Shown piece after piece: positions 12,401 to 21,200 of a stretch of DNA of 64,000 bases (position 1 is the stretch's first letter; the number at the start of each line of letters is the position of its first letter). The stretch spans positions 9,512,309 to 9,576,308 of the forward strand of contig OU744446.1 in the NCBI GenBank assembly GCA_916610825.1, written 5' to 3'. This DNA is from Haliclystus octoradiatus. Its lineage: Eukaryota; Cnidaria; Staurozoa; Stauromedusae; Haliclystidae. The translations under genes were made by a program, and so were the position numbers. The notes under the pieces were generated by a model. That model was given only the letters and a program-made list of their open reading frames with translations. It searched no databases and was not told the DNA's origin.

Positions 12401-12982
12401 ATAACAGACAAATTGACTCAAATTCGATTAGGTTGTACTAGTGAACATTTGTTATGATAATTCAAATTCGAAGAATCAAATTCATGTAGGCCTATCTCCT
12501 AAGACACTTTTTGTCAAGGATCTGATGTCAAAACAAAACCAAAGATTCTTTTGCAAACATTATAGACAACTGACAGCAATATAATCTGAGAAAGATCGGG
12601 AACTTTCGTACTCTGCAATGAATATGAGTTGGTCGTGGTTCCAGTTATGCTTGCGTCAGGGCTAGTGATTTAGTCAGTCTGCTATCAAAACTAAAAGGCT
12701 CTATTTGATGTTATCACAAAATGGCATTCTAGCAGGTCTTTGTAAAATGGCTGTTACGGAATTTGATCCCATATTGAAGGATTTCCAGTAGTTATTATTC
12801 GATTTGTTTGTACTTACTGTCTGTGGACTGACATCAGGCATTCGTACATCAACTCTATACGAACGAGCATGGCCAGTTGAAGACACTATATGGTGCTGAA
12901 CATGAGCAGCAATAAATATGATATATAATATAATCTGTATATGAAAGATCATTTCTCCAGAGTGGAAAGTATATGATAACAA
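329..12982 (-). CDS. PAM: Peptidylglycine alpha-amidating monooxygenase (PAM), 5' 14 exons, incomplete at 3' end
   Basis: PAM converts glycine-extended peptides to alpha-amidated peptides in the secretory pathway: the copper PHM domain hydroxylates the glycine, then the zinc PAL domain cleaves it. Fourteen exons totalling 1452 nt (484 codons) join with matching phases. Visible in order: a hydrophobic signal peptide, the RMPDVSP motif that opens PHM, the paired copper ligands HH (exon 3), a third ligand in IQIHYA (exon 5), HTH (exon 8), and the copper-site methionine in DEMCNFY (exon 12). Next come a His/Pro-rich linker and the PAL start with FHRG (exon 12) and YLPHG (exon 14). All known PHM copper ligands are therefore present. 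The rest of PAL and any membrane anchor lie left of the window. Introns range from a few hundred bases to 2.5 kb and contain several mobile-element copies. Identification is by family motifs read directly; exon borders are inferred from GT-AG sites and phase. Confidence 0.93.
746..865 (-). CDS. PAM: PAM exon 13: PAL NHL-repeat segment
   Basis: Encodes an acidic TFDEEER stretch and the IGPIKEKTILRISPKTGEVL segment, matching LGPIEEDTILVIDPNNAAVL of vertebrate PAL. Acceptor TGCATTTTAG, donor GTAAGT. Confidence 0.9.
1059..1454 (-). CDS. PAM: PAM exon 12: end of PHM, linker and start of PAL
   Basis: A long 396-nt exon. It opens with SHDEMCNFYMMFY, which carries the CuB methionine (Met314 in rat), continues through a Pro/His-rich linker containing HHSDGHSHGH, and ends with GQVSGLAMD and FHRGSRVW. 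The latter is the conserved PAL opening with its active-site Arg. PHM and PAL are thus joined in one polypeptide, as in vertebrate PAM, not encoded by separate genes as in Drosophila. Acceptor ATTTTTACAG, donor GTAAGT. Confidence 0.93.
1986..2038 (-). CDS. PAM: PAM exon 11
   Basis: Encodes AARCTYDAPNRTHTTRMG, matching AARCVFTGEGRTEATHIGG of PHM. Acceptor TTTCTCATAG, donor GTATGT. Confidence 0.9.
2569..2625 (-). CDS. PAM: PAM exon 10
   Basis: A 57-nt phase-0 exon encoding AFYPTDKTKNLTVITGDYL, the counterpart of AFYPV...GDLL in vertebrate PHM. Acceptor TTGCTACAG, donor GTAAGT. Confidence 0.9.
2961..3037 (-). CDS. PAM: PAM exon 9
   Basis: Encodes VSAYRIRDGNWVQIGIGSPQ and APQ, closely matching the GYRVRNGQWTLIGRQSPQLPQ segment of vertebrate PHM. 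Acceptor CCTTTCAG, donor GTAAGA, leaving phase 0. Confidence 0.91.
3609..3692 (-). CDS. PAM: PAM exon 8: copper-B HxH motif
   Basis: Encodes a segment with the disulfide cysteines and the RTHTHEL motif. The two histidines of HTH are the CuB ligands (His242 and His244 in rat). Acceptor TATCTCCAG, donor GTAAGA. Confidence 0.91.
4235..4299 (-). CDS. PAM: PAM exon 7
   Basis: A 65-nt exon encoding LQPFSSGIYLFNAACSIPAH and AK, the counterpart of QPLIAGMYLMMSVDTVIPAG in vertebrate PHM. Acceptor CTTTTATAG, donor GTAGGC. Confidence 0.86.
4385..4520. repeat. Cluster of TTCATGAAC-type palindromes
   Basis: Several GTTCATGAACT, CTATTCATGAAT and GTTCATGGA units in about 140 bp within the intron after PAM exon 6. 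It is probably a decayed copy of the palindromic element at 7749-7858. Confidence 0.4.
4994..5042 (-). CDS. PAM: PAM exon 6
   Basis: A 49-nt exon encoding NELDRSGLRIHFTTA, matching the conserved DCSGVSLHLT segment of PHM, although the family cysteine is replaced here by Arg. Acceptor CTCAACAG, donor GTAAGT; phases agree with exons 5 and 7. Confidence 0.85.
5854..5931 (-). CDS. PAM: PAM exon 5: third copper-A histidine
   Basis: Encodes GVGAQVGSDAGITYLVIQIH and YARALR. The histidine in the IQIHY stretch matches the third CuA ligand (His172 in rat; VHYGD in vertebrates). Acceptor TTTCTTTCAG, donor GTAAGA. Confidence 0.9.
5981..7103 (+). mobile_element. Non-autonomous TA-flanked inverted-repeat element, copy 1 (PAM intron 4)
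   Basis: About 1.12 kb, flanked by TA on both sides. The left end GGGGAGACCGGG is mirrored at the right end by CCCGGTCTCTCC. Subterminal GTCACTTCGG and CCGAAGTCACC motifs form a second inverted pair. It is the same as copy 2 at 8060-9166 with only scattered differences. It encodes no transposase; one 79-codon frame inside (6088-6327) is not convincing. TA flanks suggest a Tc1/mariner-type mobiliser, which is an inference. Confidence 0.75.
7749..7858. mobile_element. Small palindromic element with CCCCTGC ends
   Basis: About 110 bp whose ends mirror each other: CCCCTGCAAAAAAAAGTTCAG on the left, and the reverse complement of CTGAACTATTTTTCGCAGGGG on the right. The middle holds TTCATGAACTGTTCATGAAC palindromes. 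No clear target duplication was found. Similar arms occur at 20617-20660 and loose TTCATGAAC runs at 4385-4520. Confidence 0.5.
7931..8022 (-). CDS. PAM: PAM exon 4
   Basis: Encodes a Cys-rich piece followed by ILYAWARNAPP, a strongly conserved PHM stretch. Acceptor ATTGTAG, donor GTAAGT. The exon lies between two direct copies of a 1.1 kb inverted-repeat element (5981-7103 and 8060-9166); the downstream copy begins only 37 bp from this exon. Confidence 0.92.
8060..9166 (+). mobile_element. Non-autonomous TA-flanked inverted-repeat element, copy 2 (PAM intron 3)
   Basis: About 1.11 kb in the same orientation as copy 1, flanked by TA. The left end GAGGAGATCGGGG has drifted from copy 1, while the right end CCCGGTCTCCCC is intact. 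Small indels and substitutions separate the two copies, pointing to a moderately young family. Confidence 0.75.
9499..9586 (-). CDS. PAM: PAM exon 3: copper-ligand histidine pair
   Basis: Encodes NFEALASMKTAHHILLFGC and a short tail. The HH pair corresponds to the first two CuA ligands of PHM (His107 and His108 in rat). Acceptor TTTATAG, donor GTAAGT. Confidence 0.92.
9760..9900. repeat. AT-rich low-complexity (AGAATA/ATAATT)n in PAM intron 2
   Basis: Irregular runs of TAGAATAGAATAATTA over about 140 bp. No coding potential. Confidence 0.6.
10283..10337 (-). CDS. PAM: PAM exon 2
   Basis: A 55-nt exon encoding PEQYICTYKKISSRKAFI, aligned with the conserved DTYFC segment of PHM (the cysteine takes part in a disulfide in the family). 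Acceptor TTGTTGTTGCAG and donor GTAAGT; phase 0 in, one nucleotide left over, which fits exons 1 and 3. Confidence 0.82.
10338..12817 (-). other. PAM intron 1, no other gene seen
   Basis: A 2.5 kb intron between exons 1 and 2. Small open frames here (11737-11919, 12008-12277) resemble no family and lack splice support. Two TAGGCCTA octamers and AT-rich DNA are the only features noticed. Confidence 0.55.
12818..12982 (-). CDS. PAM: PAM exon 1: signal peptide and start of PHM
   Basis: Encodes the N-terminus. There are two candidate starts, at 12982 and at 12952 (codon 11). The second places the hydrophobic run of the signal peptide directly after the Met and looks the better signal. The exon ends in RMPDVSPQT, the conserved opening of the PHM domain, followed by a GTAAGT donor in phase 0. 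Confidence 0.88.
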
Positions 12983-13327
12983 GTAACAGTGCTTTCAAAA
13001 TATCACTAATTATATAAATAACTTATCAACAAGACAACAATTCATATTCATTTCTTATTTTTTACTCTCTTCGAAACTATCATGGTAAATTTGTTCCTCT
13101 TCATATGAAATCAAACACAACAATACATTATCATCCAATGAGAACTGTTCTGATACGAGCAAGCTACTTTGGTCGGTTGCTGACAGTGACGACAGCTAAA
13201 CAAATGAAACACAAGGCCTTTCTAAATAGCCTACGTGCAGACTGCCATGACAGCACAAACTATTTGGAATATTCCAATAAGGGATGTATTCTGGGAAAAT
13301 GGGGGAATCATATTTGATTCAAATTAT

Positions 13328-13745
13328 TTGGGCAGATAAATAAGGTTTTTTATAATATGTAACCCTCGGTTACATTCAGCCTACTAATTTGATGAAATGT
13401 GTTCACAAACGAATAATATTCTAGCATATCGTAAGGATATGTTGATATCCTGAAGACTCTTGAAGACTATAGAAGGGAGATACATGAATTTTTTTTACTT
13501 TGGTTTGAAAATAGCTTAGGTTTTTGAAGAAACATTCTTTCCTTGCAAGTATGATCACACCAATGTACAGTTTGATTTCAAAAATTTTTGGGTCCATTTT
13601 CCCAGCTGAGAAATATACTTTTTGGGTAGCAAAAATTTGAAACACGGAAATTAGCAGCTAAATGCCAAAATGGTACCCATAAAAATGTCACATCCCCGTA
13701 TAAAGCTTATGTAGAAGTACCCCCTGAATTTTGTTGGGTAGCATT
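13328..13745. repeat. Direct duplication, copy 1
   Basis: About 420 bp sharing long near-identical runs with 14045-14560 in the same orientation: TATGTTGATATCCTGAAGAC, GAAGGGAGATACATGAA and CCCAGCTGAGAAATATAC. No terminal inverted repeats or coding capacity seen. It could be a segmental duplication or two copies of an unnamed repeat. Confidence 0.7.
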
Positions 13746-14044
13746 TTCAAATTTTTAAAACAATTTGGGTAGCTTTTACAGGATTTTTGGGACATTTCGG
13801 GTAATTCACCTTTTTCCAACGTTGAACCCCCCTTCAGTGGTACCACCCACTCAATTACTTATTCACGTGTCGGAAACTCAAATAATCGAAACACAGATGA
13901 TACAAGTTGATACTCTCTTTTCGGACCGTGGCCGCATTTACTGCCAACACTGCCGTACGTGACTAAATGCTTCTGACAGGGGGGTTTGTCAATTTTGACC
14001 TAAATGAAAGGAGCAAAATTAATTTTAATTAATATTTGATACGA

Positions 14045-14560
14045 ATTAGCAGATAAATAAGGTTTCTTTTAATATGTAACTCTCGGTTAGATTCAGCCTA
14101 CTAATTTGATGAAACGTATTCACGACATTAGACAAACGAATAATCTTCTGGCATATCATATAGGATATGTTGATATCCTGAAGACTCTTGAAGACTATAG
14201 AAGGGAGATACATGAAATTTTTTACTTTGGTTTGAATATAGCTTAGTTTTTTGAAGAAACATTCTTATCCGGCAAGTATTATCCCACCAATGTACAGTTT
14301 GGATTGCAGAAATTATGCTGCATGCTTGTGATAGGTGCCCGGGGGTAACTCCCATACTGCTGCTTACGGGACTTGCCACTTTTTTGGTCCATTTTCCCAG
14401 CTGAGAAATATACTTTTTGGGTAGTAAAAATTGGAAACACGAAAATTAGCAGCTAAATGCCAAAATGGTACCCATAAAAACGGCACATCCCCCGCGTATA
14501 GAGCTTGAGCTTATGTAGAAGTACCATCCTTGGACTTTTGGGTAGCATTAGCATGTCAAC
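14045..14560. repeat. Direct duplication, copy 2 with a GC-richer insert
   Basis: Second copy of the repeat at 13328-13745, about 717-728 bp downstream. It carries roughly 85 extra bases near 14305-14385 that are GC-richer than their surroundings and include GTGCCCGGGGGTAACTCCC, so either copy 2 gained an insert or copy 1 lost one. Confidence 0.68.
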
Positions 14561-16094
14561 ATTCAGTAGGGTGTCAGAAAGATAATTCGGCTACACACGC
14601 TCTAAAAAATGCTAACAAACTAGCCAACCACTCCAATGAAAATAAGCTAGTAGCTTACCCGGTTTGTTAAGTAACAAAAAAAAATGATTAAAAGGGTTGC
14701 ATAATGAGGAGCTTCGCATACCAATACCACAAACAGTTTTTAACTCGGAGATTGGTTTGTTGATCAGATAATACTGGCATGTGGCAATACTCCTATTTCC
14801 ACTGAACAGTGACGGTATAGCATTGGAGGCTGCCTGCAGTGTTTAACTTATACCTCAAAATCAAAGTTCTTAGTTTTAGAAAAGTTATTCCCATCAGGAT
14901 TTCAATTATAACAGAGTAAGTAGACCCTTGTACATTATTATGTGCAATTATCCTCCACAATATGGTTGCTAGATGCACCGTAACAACTCATCATCATCAT
15001 CATCATTTATTCAGAACCTTTAAGTTATACAAACTTTTTTCAAAGGACTGATACATAGCTAAGTTGACAGGAAAACAGACATTAAGTAAAAAAAACAGGC
15101 ATAAATAACAGGAAAGAGTGGTAAGTGTTATGTGGTAAGTGGTAAGTGGTAACTGAATCGCACTACTCTACAGTTACACCAGCAGTTATATCAATATCGT
15201 CATAATGACGTACTTTCTGGGCCTACTTGTTCAGGCGTTTGTAGGATGCCTTAACTGGCGCGTTTTGATAATCCGATCAGTCGGTTATGATCACCCTTTA
15301 CAAAGCCGCTCTTATAAGAGTTTGAATACATTTATTTTGATTTTTTAATCAATTTATTACTGACGACTGAGGTTTGAAATTTACCTTAATGCAAATTTCA
15401 CTTTCATTAACGATTTACAACATATATAGTATGTACTCATGAAGGGAGCAAGAAAGGGCTCTCTTTTTATATAATGCCAAACGAAGTTCTCATTATCTCA
15501 ACATTTAGTCAATATATTAGTGAATAGAAAACAGAGTTTACACCATACTTGAAAGAGGACAGCTGCAAGTCATCCTTAGTTAGTTATTGGTTGTGTGAAA
15601 TGATAATTTGAGAGTACGAAAAAAGTTGTTGTAAGGCATTTGACTCCAAGACCGGCTCCGTAAACGTAAGATGTGTGGACTCCGACCCAAACTTCGGTCA
15701 GGGAACTTCGGAATACTTCACTCCTATGGTTGTCTTTATGGTGTCTATGGCATTATAATTTGCCTCGTTTTTTCCATATAGCTCATTACTATGCAATACA
15801 AATTAACAAAATTGGGTCTTTTGAGAACTGCTTATTTTCCTCTCGTAATATGTAATGAGCTGGGCAGATTTTTAGATATATAAAAGGTACAAGAATCAAA
15901 AATAGTTTTGAAATGGAAACAGAAGTAAATGAGTTTCAAGATGACTGGTGAAGCCTGGGATAGAGAGTCGAGAAGATACATTGTATTTCACATTGATAGA
16001 CTATAACATGATTCAACTTTTACTCAGCGATAGAGTTTCAATTAGAGTATTGCAGTCTTTACTAACAATTATGAATGTCAACTAAAATGCTCCT

Positions 16095-16186
16095 CTTGTG
16101 CTCCAGTGCCAGGGATAGATTGAACCCAGGGCCCTGTGGGCCGACGTTCAACAACCTAACCACTATGCTAAGACCTCATGTCCCCT
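16095..16186 (-). mobile_element. tRNA-derived SINE head or tRNA pseudogene
   Basis: On the minus strand a pol III A box, TAGCATAGTGG (16160-16170), is followed after 33 bp by a B box, GGTTCAATC (16118-16126). The region between does not fold into a proper cloverleaf and there is no matching acceptor stem, so a SINE head is more likely than a working tRNA gene. Confidence 0.62.
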
Positions 16187-16732
16187 AAGGCCTTAAGTTT
16201 AGCATACGAAGCACAATCTCGTTTGTTTCTATTTTGCAAAAGTTTTATCACAAGTGATACAAATATATTACTTGGCAAGCCCGTACGATTCTTTAGATCT
16301 GAAAGAGCTTGAGCGGTAAATGATCATCAGTAGACTTTGTACCAGCACAAAATTTTGTTATTGAAACCATACATATTTCAGAAAAGAAAACACTGGGGGT
16401 GGTATGCAGGCGCTATTAGGTACAAATTTAATAGTTTGATAAATTGTTGCACATAAGAACGAATCTGTCTCCTCTATTATTTTTAATAACTTTTATGGAT
16501 CGATATAATAATGCAAGGAAGTGTGAATATAGAATCTAGGGGGCGGCTTACTGCTTATTCCCAGTAAACTTCATGATAATGAAATTCTGAAAGATGACTA
16601 ATATCAAAGTTTAATAAACAGTTTTGCCGTTGTACACTAACTAGAGGCAATCATCGAGCCATACATGGAGATGATAGAAATGTTTGGTTTGTTTGTGAGA
16701 AACTGATAACAAATATACTTGGTTGTTGAATT

Positions 16733-16738
16733 TTTATT
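16733..16738 (-). terminator. Polyadenylation signal for the SLC46-like gene
   Basis: AATAAA on the minus strand about 55 bp after the stop codon of the transporter frame. Confidence 0.5.
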
Positions 16739-16793
16739 GTGTATCGATATATGTTTGAAATTATTGCTACAATTTTAATTATTTAAAGCCCAA

Positions 16794-18239
16794 TTAATCT
16801 TCATTATTCTCTAATAGAAACTTATTGCTTTCATTCTCATCGGCATCTATACTTCGTTCTACGGCAATATAATCATAACGATAATAGATTAATAATGCAA
16901 TGGAGGTTGCTAATAAACAAATACCACTAATCATAAGAAATGGGAGACCATGAACTGATGTTAAAGCTACACGGTATGCACTGTTACTTGTAACACTGGC
17001 AACAAATGAGGAAATTGTATCTACCAATGCAAAAATTGACAAAACTGTTCCATGATGAGAGTCATCTACTAATTTACTTATCATGGATCGTAAAGCTGGT
17101 ACAGGTACGCTAACAGCCCATACAAAGCAATTGATAATCCAAATAGCATATTGAGTAGATACTAACGCAATAGCTGCTATTGTAATGGCCTTGCAAGTTC
17201 CACCAATAATAACAAGCTGCAGATCAGATGCCTTGAAGTAACGGATACCAATCTGAGTTACAATAATAACGCCAATACCTCTGACAAAGCCAGTGGCACA
17301 TATTGCAAACGCAAAGCTAATGGTGCTGAAGTATAATGGTTTGCCTCTATAAAACAACGTGGCGACGTCTATTTCACTATTTGTTGCAATAACGAATAGG
17401 CAAACCACAATAAGTGACAGAAGAAATAGATTTAGAAAACCATTTCCAATGATAGTTATATAAACATCTTTGAATGACAATAACAAGCCACGGAGGCTTT
17501 TGTATAGACCGGTGTCTGTGTCATGTTTAATGGCTTCAACTTGATGGTCATCAATATTTTCAGCAGCCAAATGTGAAGGGGGTGGTAACAGAAATATTGT
17601 GTACAAGAAAGCCAATATACCTAAAACAGCATTTAATACATAAGTTGCATATGTACCAGCATACACAGCCATGACACCAGCAATAACAATAGCAGGGATG
17701 AATGAAATATAGATGCAACCTTCAACGATTGAAAAACGAAGTGTTCGTGTAGAGCGACGTGTTGAAGTAGCCATGTAAGATGCAGTCATCATTGTTATAC
17801 CAGAGAAATCACCATATAAGCCTCTAATGAGTCCGACAGGTATAAAATATTTTGGATGAAATTTGTATTTAGTTAAAATGGCATAAAGAATGTTTTGCAG
17901 AGCAAGCAATATAGGTGGAACCATCATGACTTTTCGTTTACCGATTCTATCTGCAAGTGCACCCCACAGTAGCAATGTGGATATGGCAGGGAGAACAGCT
18001 GATATTTGATTGTACATTGAATATTTTGCAGCCATGTCATGCACTTTCGTTGATTCTGTATCCCACACATTATGTGCCATTAATTCACAGCTGCTTTCAT
18101 TATAAAATGAATAACATGAGTTATCGAGTAGTACTTTTGGCAATGTGAAACTGTTTACACTGAACTCTATAGTAAATGCCAGGTAATATAGTTCTGCTGT
18201 CACATAAGGGATCTGGAATAGTTGAGGCATGATTGGCAA
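16794..18239 (-). CDS. SLC46-like major facilitator superfamily transporter
   Basis: An uninterrupted 481-residue frame for a polytopic membrane protein of MFS type, with about 12 hydrophobic segments. It fits the SLC46 (proton-coupled folate transporter / SLC46A3) family. Transmembrane segment 1 is followed by a long external loop with two cysteines and an N-glycosylation site (residues ~40-70). Next come the MFS signature GALADRIGKRK between segments 2 and 3 (~90-100), the GLYGDFSGITMM stretch (~140-150), a basic STRRSTRTLRFSIVEG loop, a hydrophilic central loop (~220-250) and six further segments. Length is normal for the family. The Met at 18239 is chosen because it precedes segment 1; a second Met lies three codons on. 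Unlike many animal homologues, no intron interrupts the frame. The substrate cannot be told from sequence. A poly(A) signal follows at 16733. Confidence 0.85.
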   Translation of the reverse strand: MPIMPQLFQIPYVTAELYYLAFTIEFSVNSFTLPKVLLDNSCYSFYNESSCELMAHNVWDTESTKVHDMAAKYSMYNQISAVLPAISTLLLWGALADRIGKRKVMMVPPILLALQNILYAILTKYKFHPKYFIPVGLIRGLYGDFSGITMMTASYMATSTRRSTRTLRFSIVEGCIYISFIPAIVIAGVMAVYAGTYATYVLNAVLGILAFLYTIFLLPPPSHLAAENIDDHQVEAIKHDTDTGLYKSLRGLLLSFKDVYITIIGNGFLNLFLLSLIVVCLFVIATNSEIDVATLFYRGKPLYFSTISFAFAICATGFVRGIGVIIVTQIGIRYFKASDLQLVIIGGTCKAITIAAIALVSTQYAIWIINCFVWAVSVPVPALRSMISKLVDDSHHGTVLSIFALVDTISSFVASVTSNSAYRVALTSVHGLPFLMISGICLLATSIALLIYYRYDYIAVERSIDADENESNKFLLENNED

Positions 18240-21200
18240 GCATAAAGAAACACATTCATATGGAAATCATATCATTGCATTATCTCCCGGCATTCTCTGA
18301 AACAAATTGTAAAAGCAAGACATATATAGCAGACTAATCAACTTATGGAAAATAGTATCTTGAACAAACATGATTGGTTAAATCAATGTTTTTATAAGGA
18401 ATTACATTAGTTTGCAAGGAGTGTCAACAAAAGAATGGATAGAGGTAGATTTTCCAGAGAATATTTGAATTAACTATAACTATCCTTGCTGTTGGTTAAT
18501 TAACTGCAGATTACACTATTTCCTCCACTTAACAACTATGGGACTTCTATAGAACAGAGCCCGAATAGAGCTTCCCTAGACCCTGATATTAATTAATTTG
18601 GCAAAATCTTCTGCATTCTGCTGTTGGTAGGATCTGTATGTGGATCTAGATCTGGACCACCGATCTTTGTAAAAGACTGGATACACCACCTCATTAAACT
18701 TTGAAGCCGCGACATCTGTTTTGTGCTTTCTCAAACAAAATGGAGCCCGCTTAGTTACAAAATTCTACAGCAAATCAAACAGTTCCACGCAATAGAACAT
18801 TTTGTGCTTTCTTGAAAAGGCCGCTATAGAACTTTAACAGCTTTAGTCTACTTACAAACTATTGTCCTGGAGCAATCTATCCAGCTTTTATACAAATCAG
18901 TGATCTGGACCATTGGAATGCTTAGTCAAATCATAAACAGGATGCAAAATCAATTCTTGGAGCCACACCAAATAGCTATTAGTACTGGGGAGGTACAAAA
19001 TCTCTTTTATTTCAGATCCATTTGGATTGTTAGACCTTGACAGGGACCTTATTTCGGATCCAAAATCTTGGTCACAGACTCTAAATAAAGATAAGAGCTG
19101 TGCTCATCATCCTCATTTACACATAATGTAAACATTACATTTTATTCGTAAATAAAAGCATTTGGTTTACCAACATCAAATATTGTTCAGTAGTTTTCCA
19201 TTAAATGTTTCTACTGTATTTACAGTTAGCACTATTCTGAGAACTGAGCCTTATATCGACACGTATCTAACTAGTCGAGTTAGTTTGATTTCATATCAAT
19301 ATCACTACTTAATAGAATGATAAATGCGTGAGTTCATATATTAGAGACGAACTATCAATATTGTATTGATAACTACTGGGTTCAGCAGAGCTTTATATGG
19401 ATAAAAATTAGGAGAGAGACATTTCACTTGAAAGCTCTATATTACTACATGCATAATGAAACATATTTACCTTTTTTCTTTAATTATGTAATTAATATGT
19501 ATCATAAGCATATCCAACGATTTATATGCAAACTATGATTTTAAACATTCAGTTCTCTCTCTTCTTTGACACTAAATTTACCCGTACTTTACTAAATGTT
19601 TGAAATCATTACTGGCAAAGGAAAACAATCAGCATATACCAACACAATGCCACACTATTTTTCCACCTTTGAGAAAATTCAATCATGCTGAAAGCCATAT
19701 CTAAGGAAATATAGGCCATTTCATTGTGAGTAATTCGAAACAAACGTTGATGTTTGGTTAAATAATATGGTTTTTGAATGCATTTTGAATTATCTTGAAC
19801 AATGATGAATGTGTTTGTTATCTTTGTATGACATAGGGTTTACGTCTTCTCTCCTCAATATATTAATGTAATTTAATCATGAAGAGTATATTAAATGTAT
19901 TATGTATCTGTTACATAGAACCAATCGGTGTTCAATTTTATGTTCTCTGATACAAATATCCTGGCTATATAATGAGACATGAAAGCAGGCTTACAAATCA
20001 CGTAGCACCCAAAGTGTTCGTATCAGAGTACCGCCGAACCACATGATACATGAATATGTGATTGGCTAATTCCAATAGAGCGGATGTCTGGCTAGAGGCT
20101 TTATGTACAAACTTCAAACTGCCGACTTTTTAAGCTTGTTTTTTTCCAACATAACACAAATGCTTAGATATGATTGATTGACAGACACACAGGCATTGCT
20201 CTGTAGTTAAGAATAGAATAGCCCAATTAGCCAGTATAATGTACAGTTATTTGTTATAACAGATGATGATGAAAGATAGTTTCTCAGGTTAACTTTATAA
20301 TTAGACAGAGAACCACATATCCAAAAGAGCAGATGATTTGAAATTCACATGAAAAGTGTTCATAAAATTACCATAAATACTTTCCCGCTTCTTGCTTTAG
20401 CTAAATTCCATTGTGGAGCTCATCAAAAATGAATTTACAAATCAGTTTATTGTCAGACTCTTCTTCTATGTGAATTTTGAGTTGTCCGGAGAAACCTTTT
20501 GTAAAATGTTTTAGATCTGTGGCATTCGGTCTAAAAGTGAAGGTGAATTGAGATGGATTTAGAAAGTACACTTCAAGATCCCTACACGGCAACATGCTGC
20601 AATTGATTGTTGCTACCATCCCTGCGAAAAACTGTTCAGGAGTTTATGAACAGTTCATGCAGTTTCACAGTCATGTGATTTATTTACTTTTATAGCTATA
20701 TCATGATAGTTTAAGGAATTATTTTGCATTTACATTATTTAATTAAGCAGTGATGTGACCATTTGAATGTAAAATCGTAACGTTTGGTATGTCTAGTTCT
20801 TGGTATGTCATGTAAAATCTCATTTGAAATTTGAAAGTCGGAATTTTGAAGTTTGAAGTTTGAAGTTTAACGTTTGAAAGTCGGAAGTTTGAAGTTTGAA
20901 GTAAGTTTGATATTAATGAGAGCGTTTAAAAGTGGCCCACCGATTTTCTGTTTCTTTTTTAAGCAATGAAAATAATTCTTTAAAAGATGCTCAGCTACGT
21001 CAAAGCGCAGACACCACCAGCCAGGTTGCGAAAAAGGTATTCTCTTTTCTACCTTCTTTATCAAAACAAAACGTTGTTTTTGCTCCTAATGGTTAGACAA
21101 AGAACGTGGCGCTTAATTGATGATGCTTGAATACCTGATTTAGCAATATGAGATTTTGCAAAATTATTAGCAAAGGTAAAATCCCACACCATACAGTGAC

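Larger units (their letters stand above)
12983..16732. other. Intergenic region between PAM and the SLC46-like gene
   Basis: Contains the presumed PAM promoter (upstream of 12982 on the minus strand, no clear core motif recognised), a direct duplication (13328-13745 and 14045-14560), a short (ATC)n run near 14990-15006, a GTGGTAA minisatellite near 15118-15155, and a tRNA-derived SINE head near 16.1 kb. No gene is recognised. Confidence 0.5.

Noticed and set aside
16095-16186. Functional tRNA gene
   Set aside because: A and B boxes are present but the arms do not pair into a cloverleaf and no acceptor stem closes the structure.
17957-18148. Plus-strand frame inside the transporter gene
   Set aside because: Shadow of the SLC46-like coding frame.
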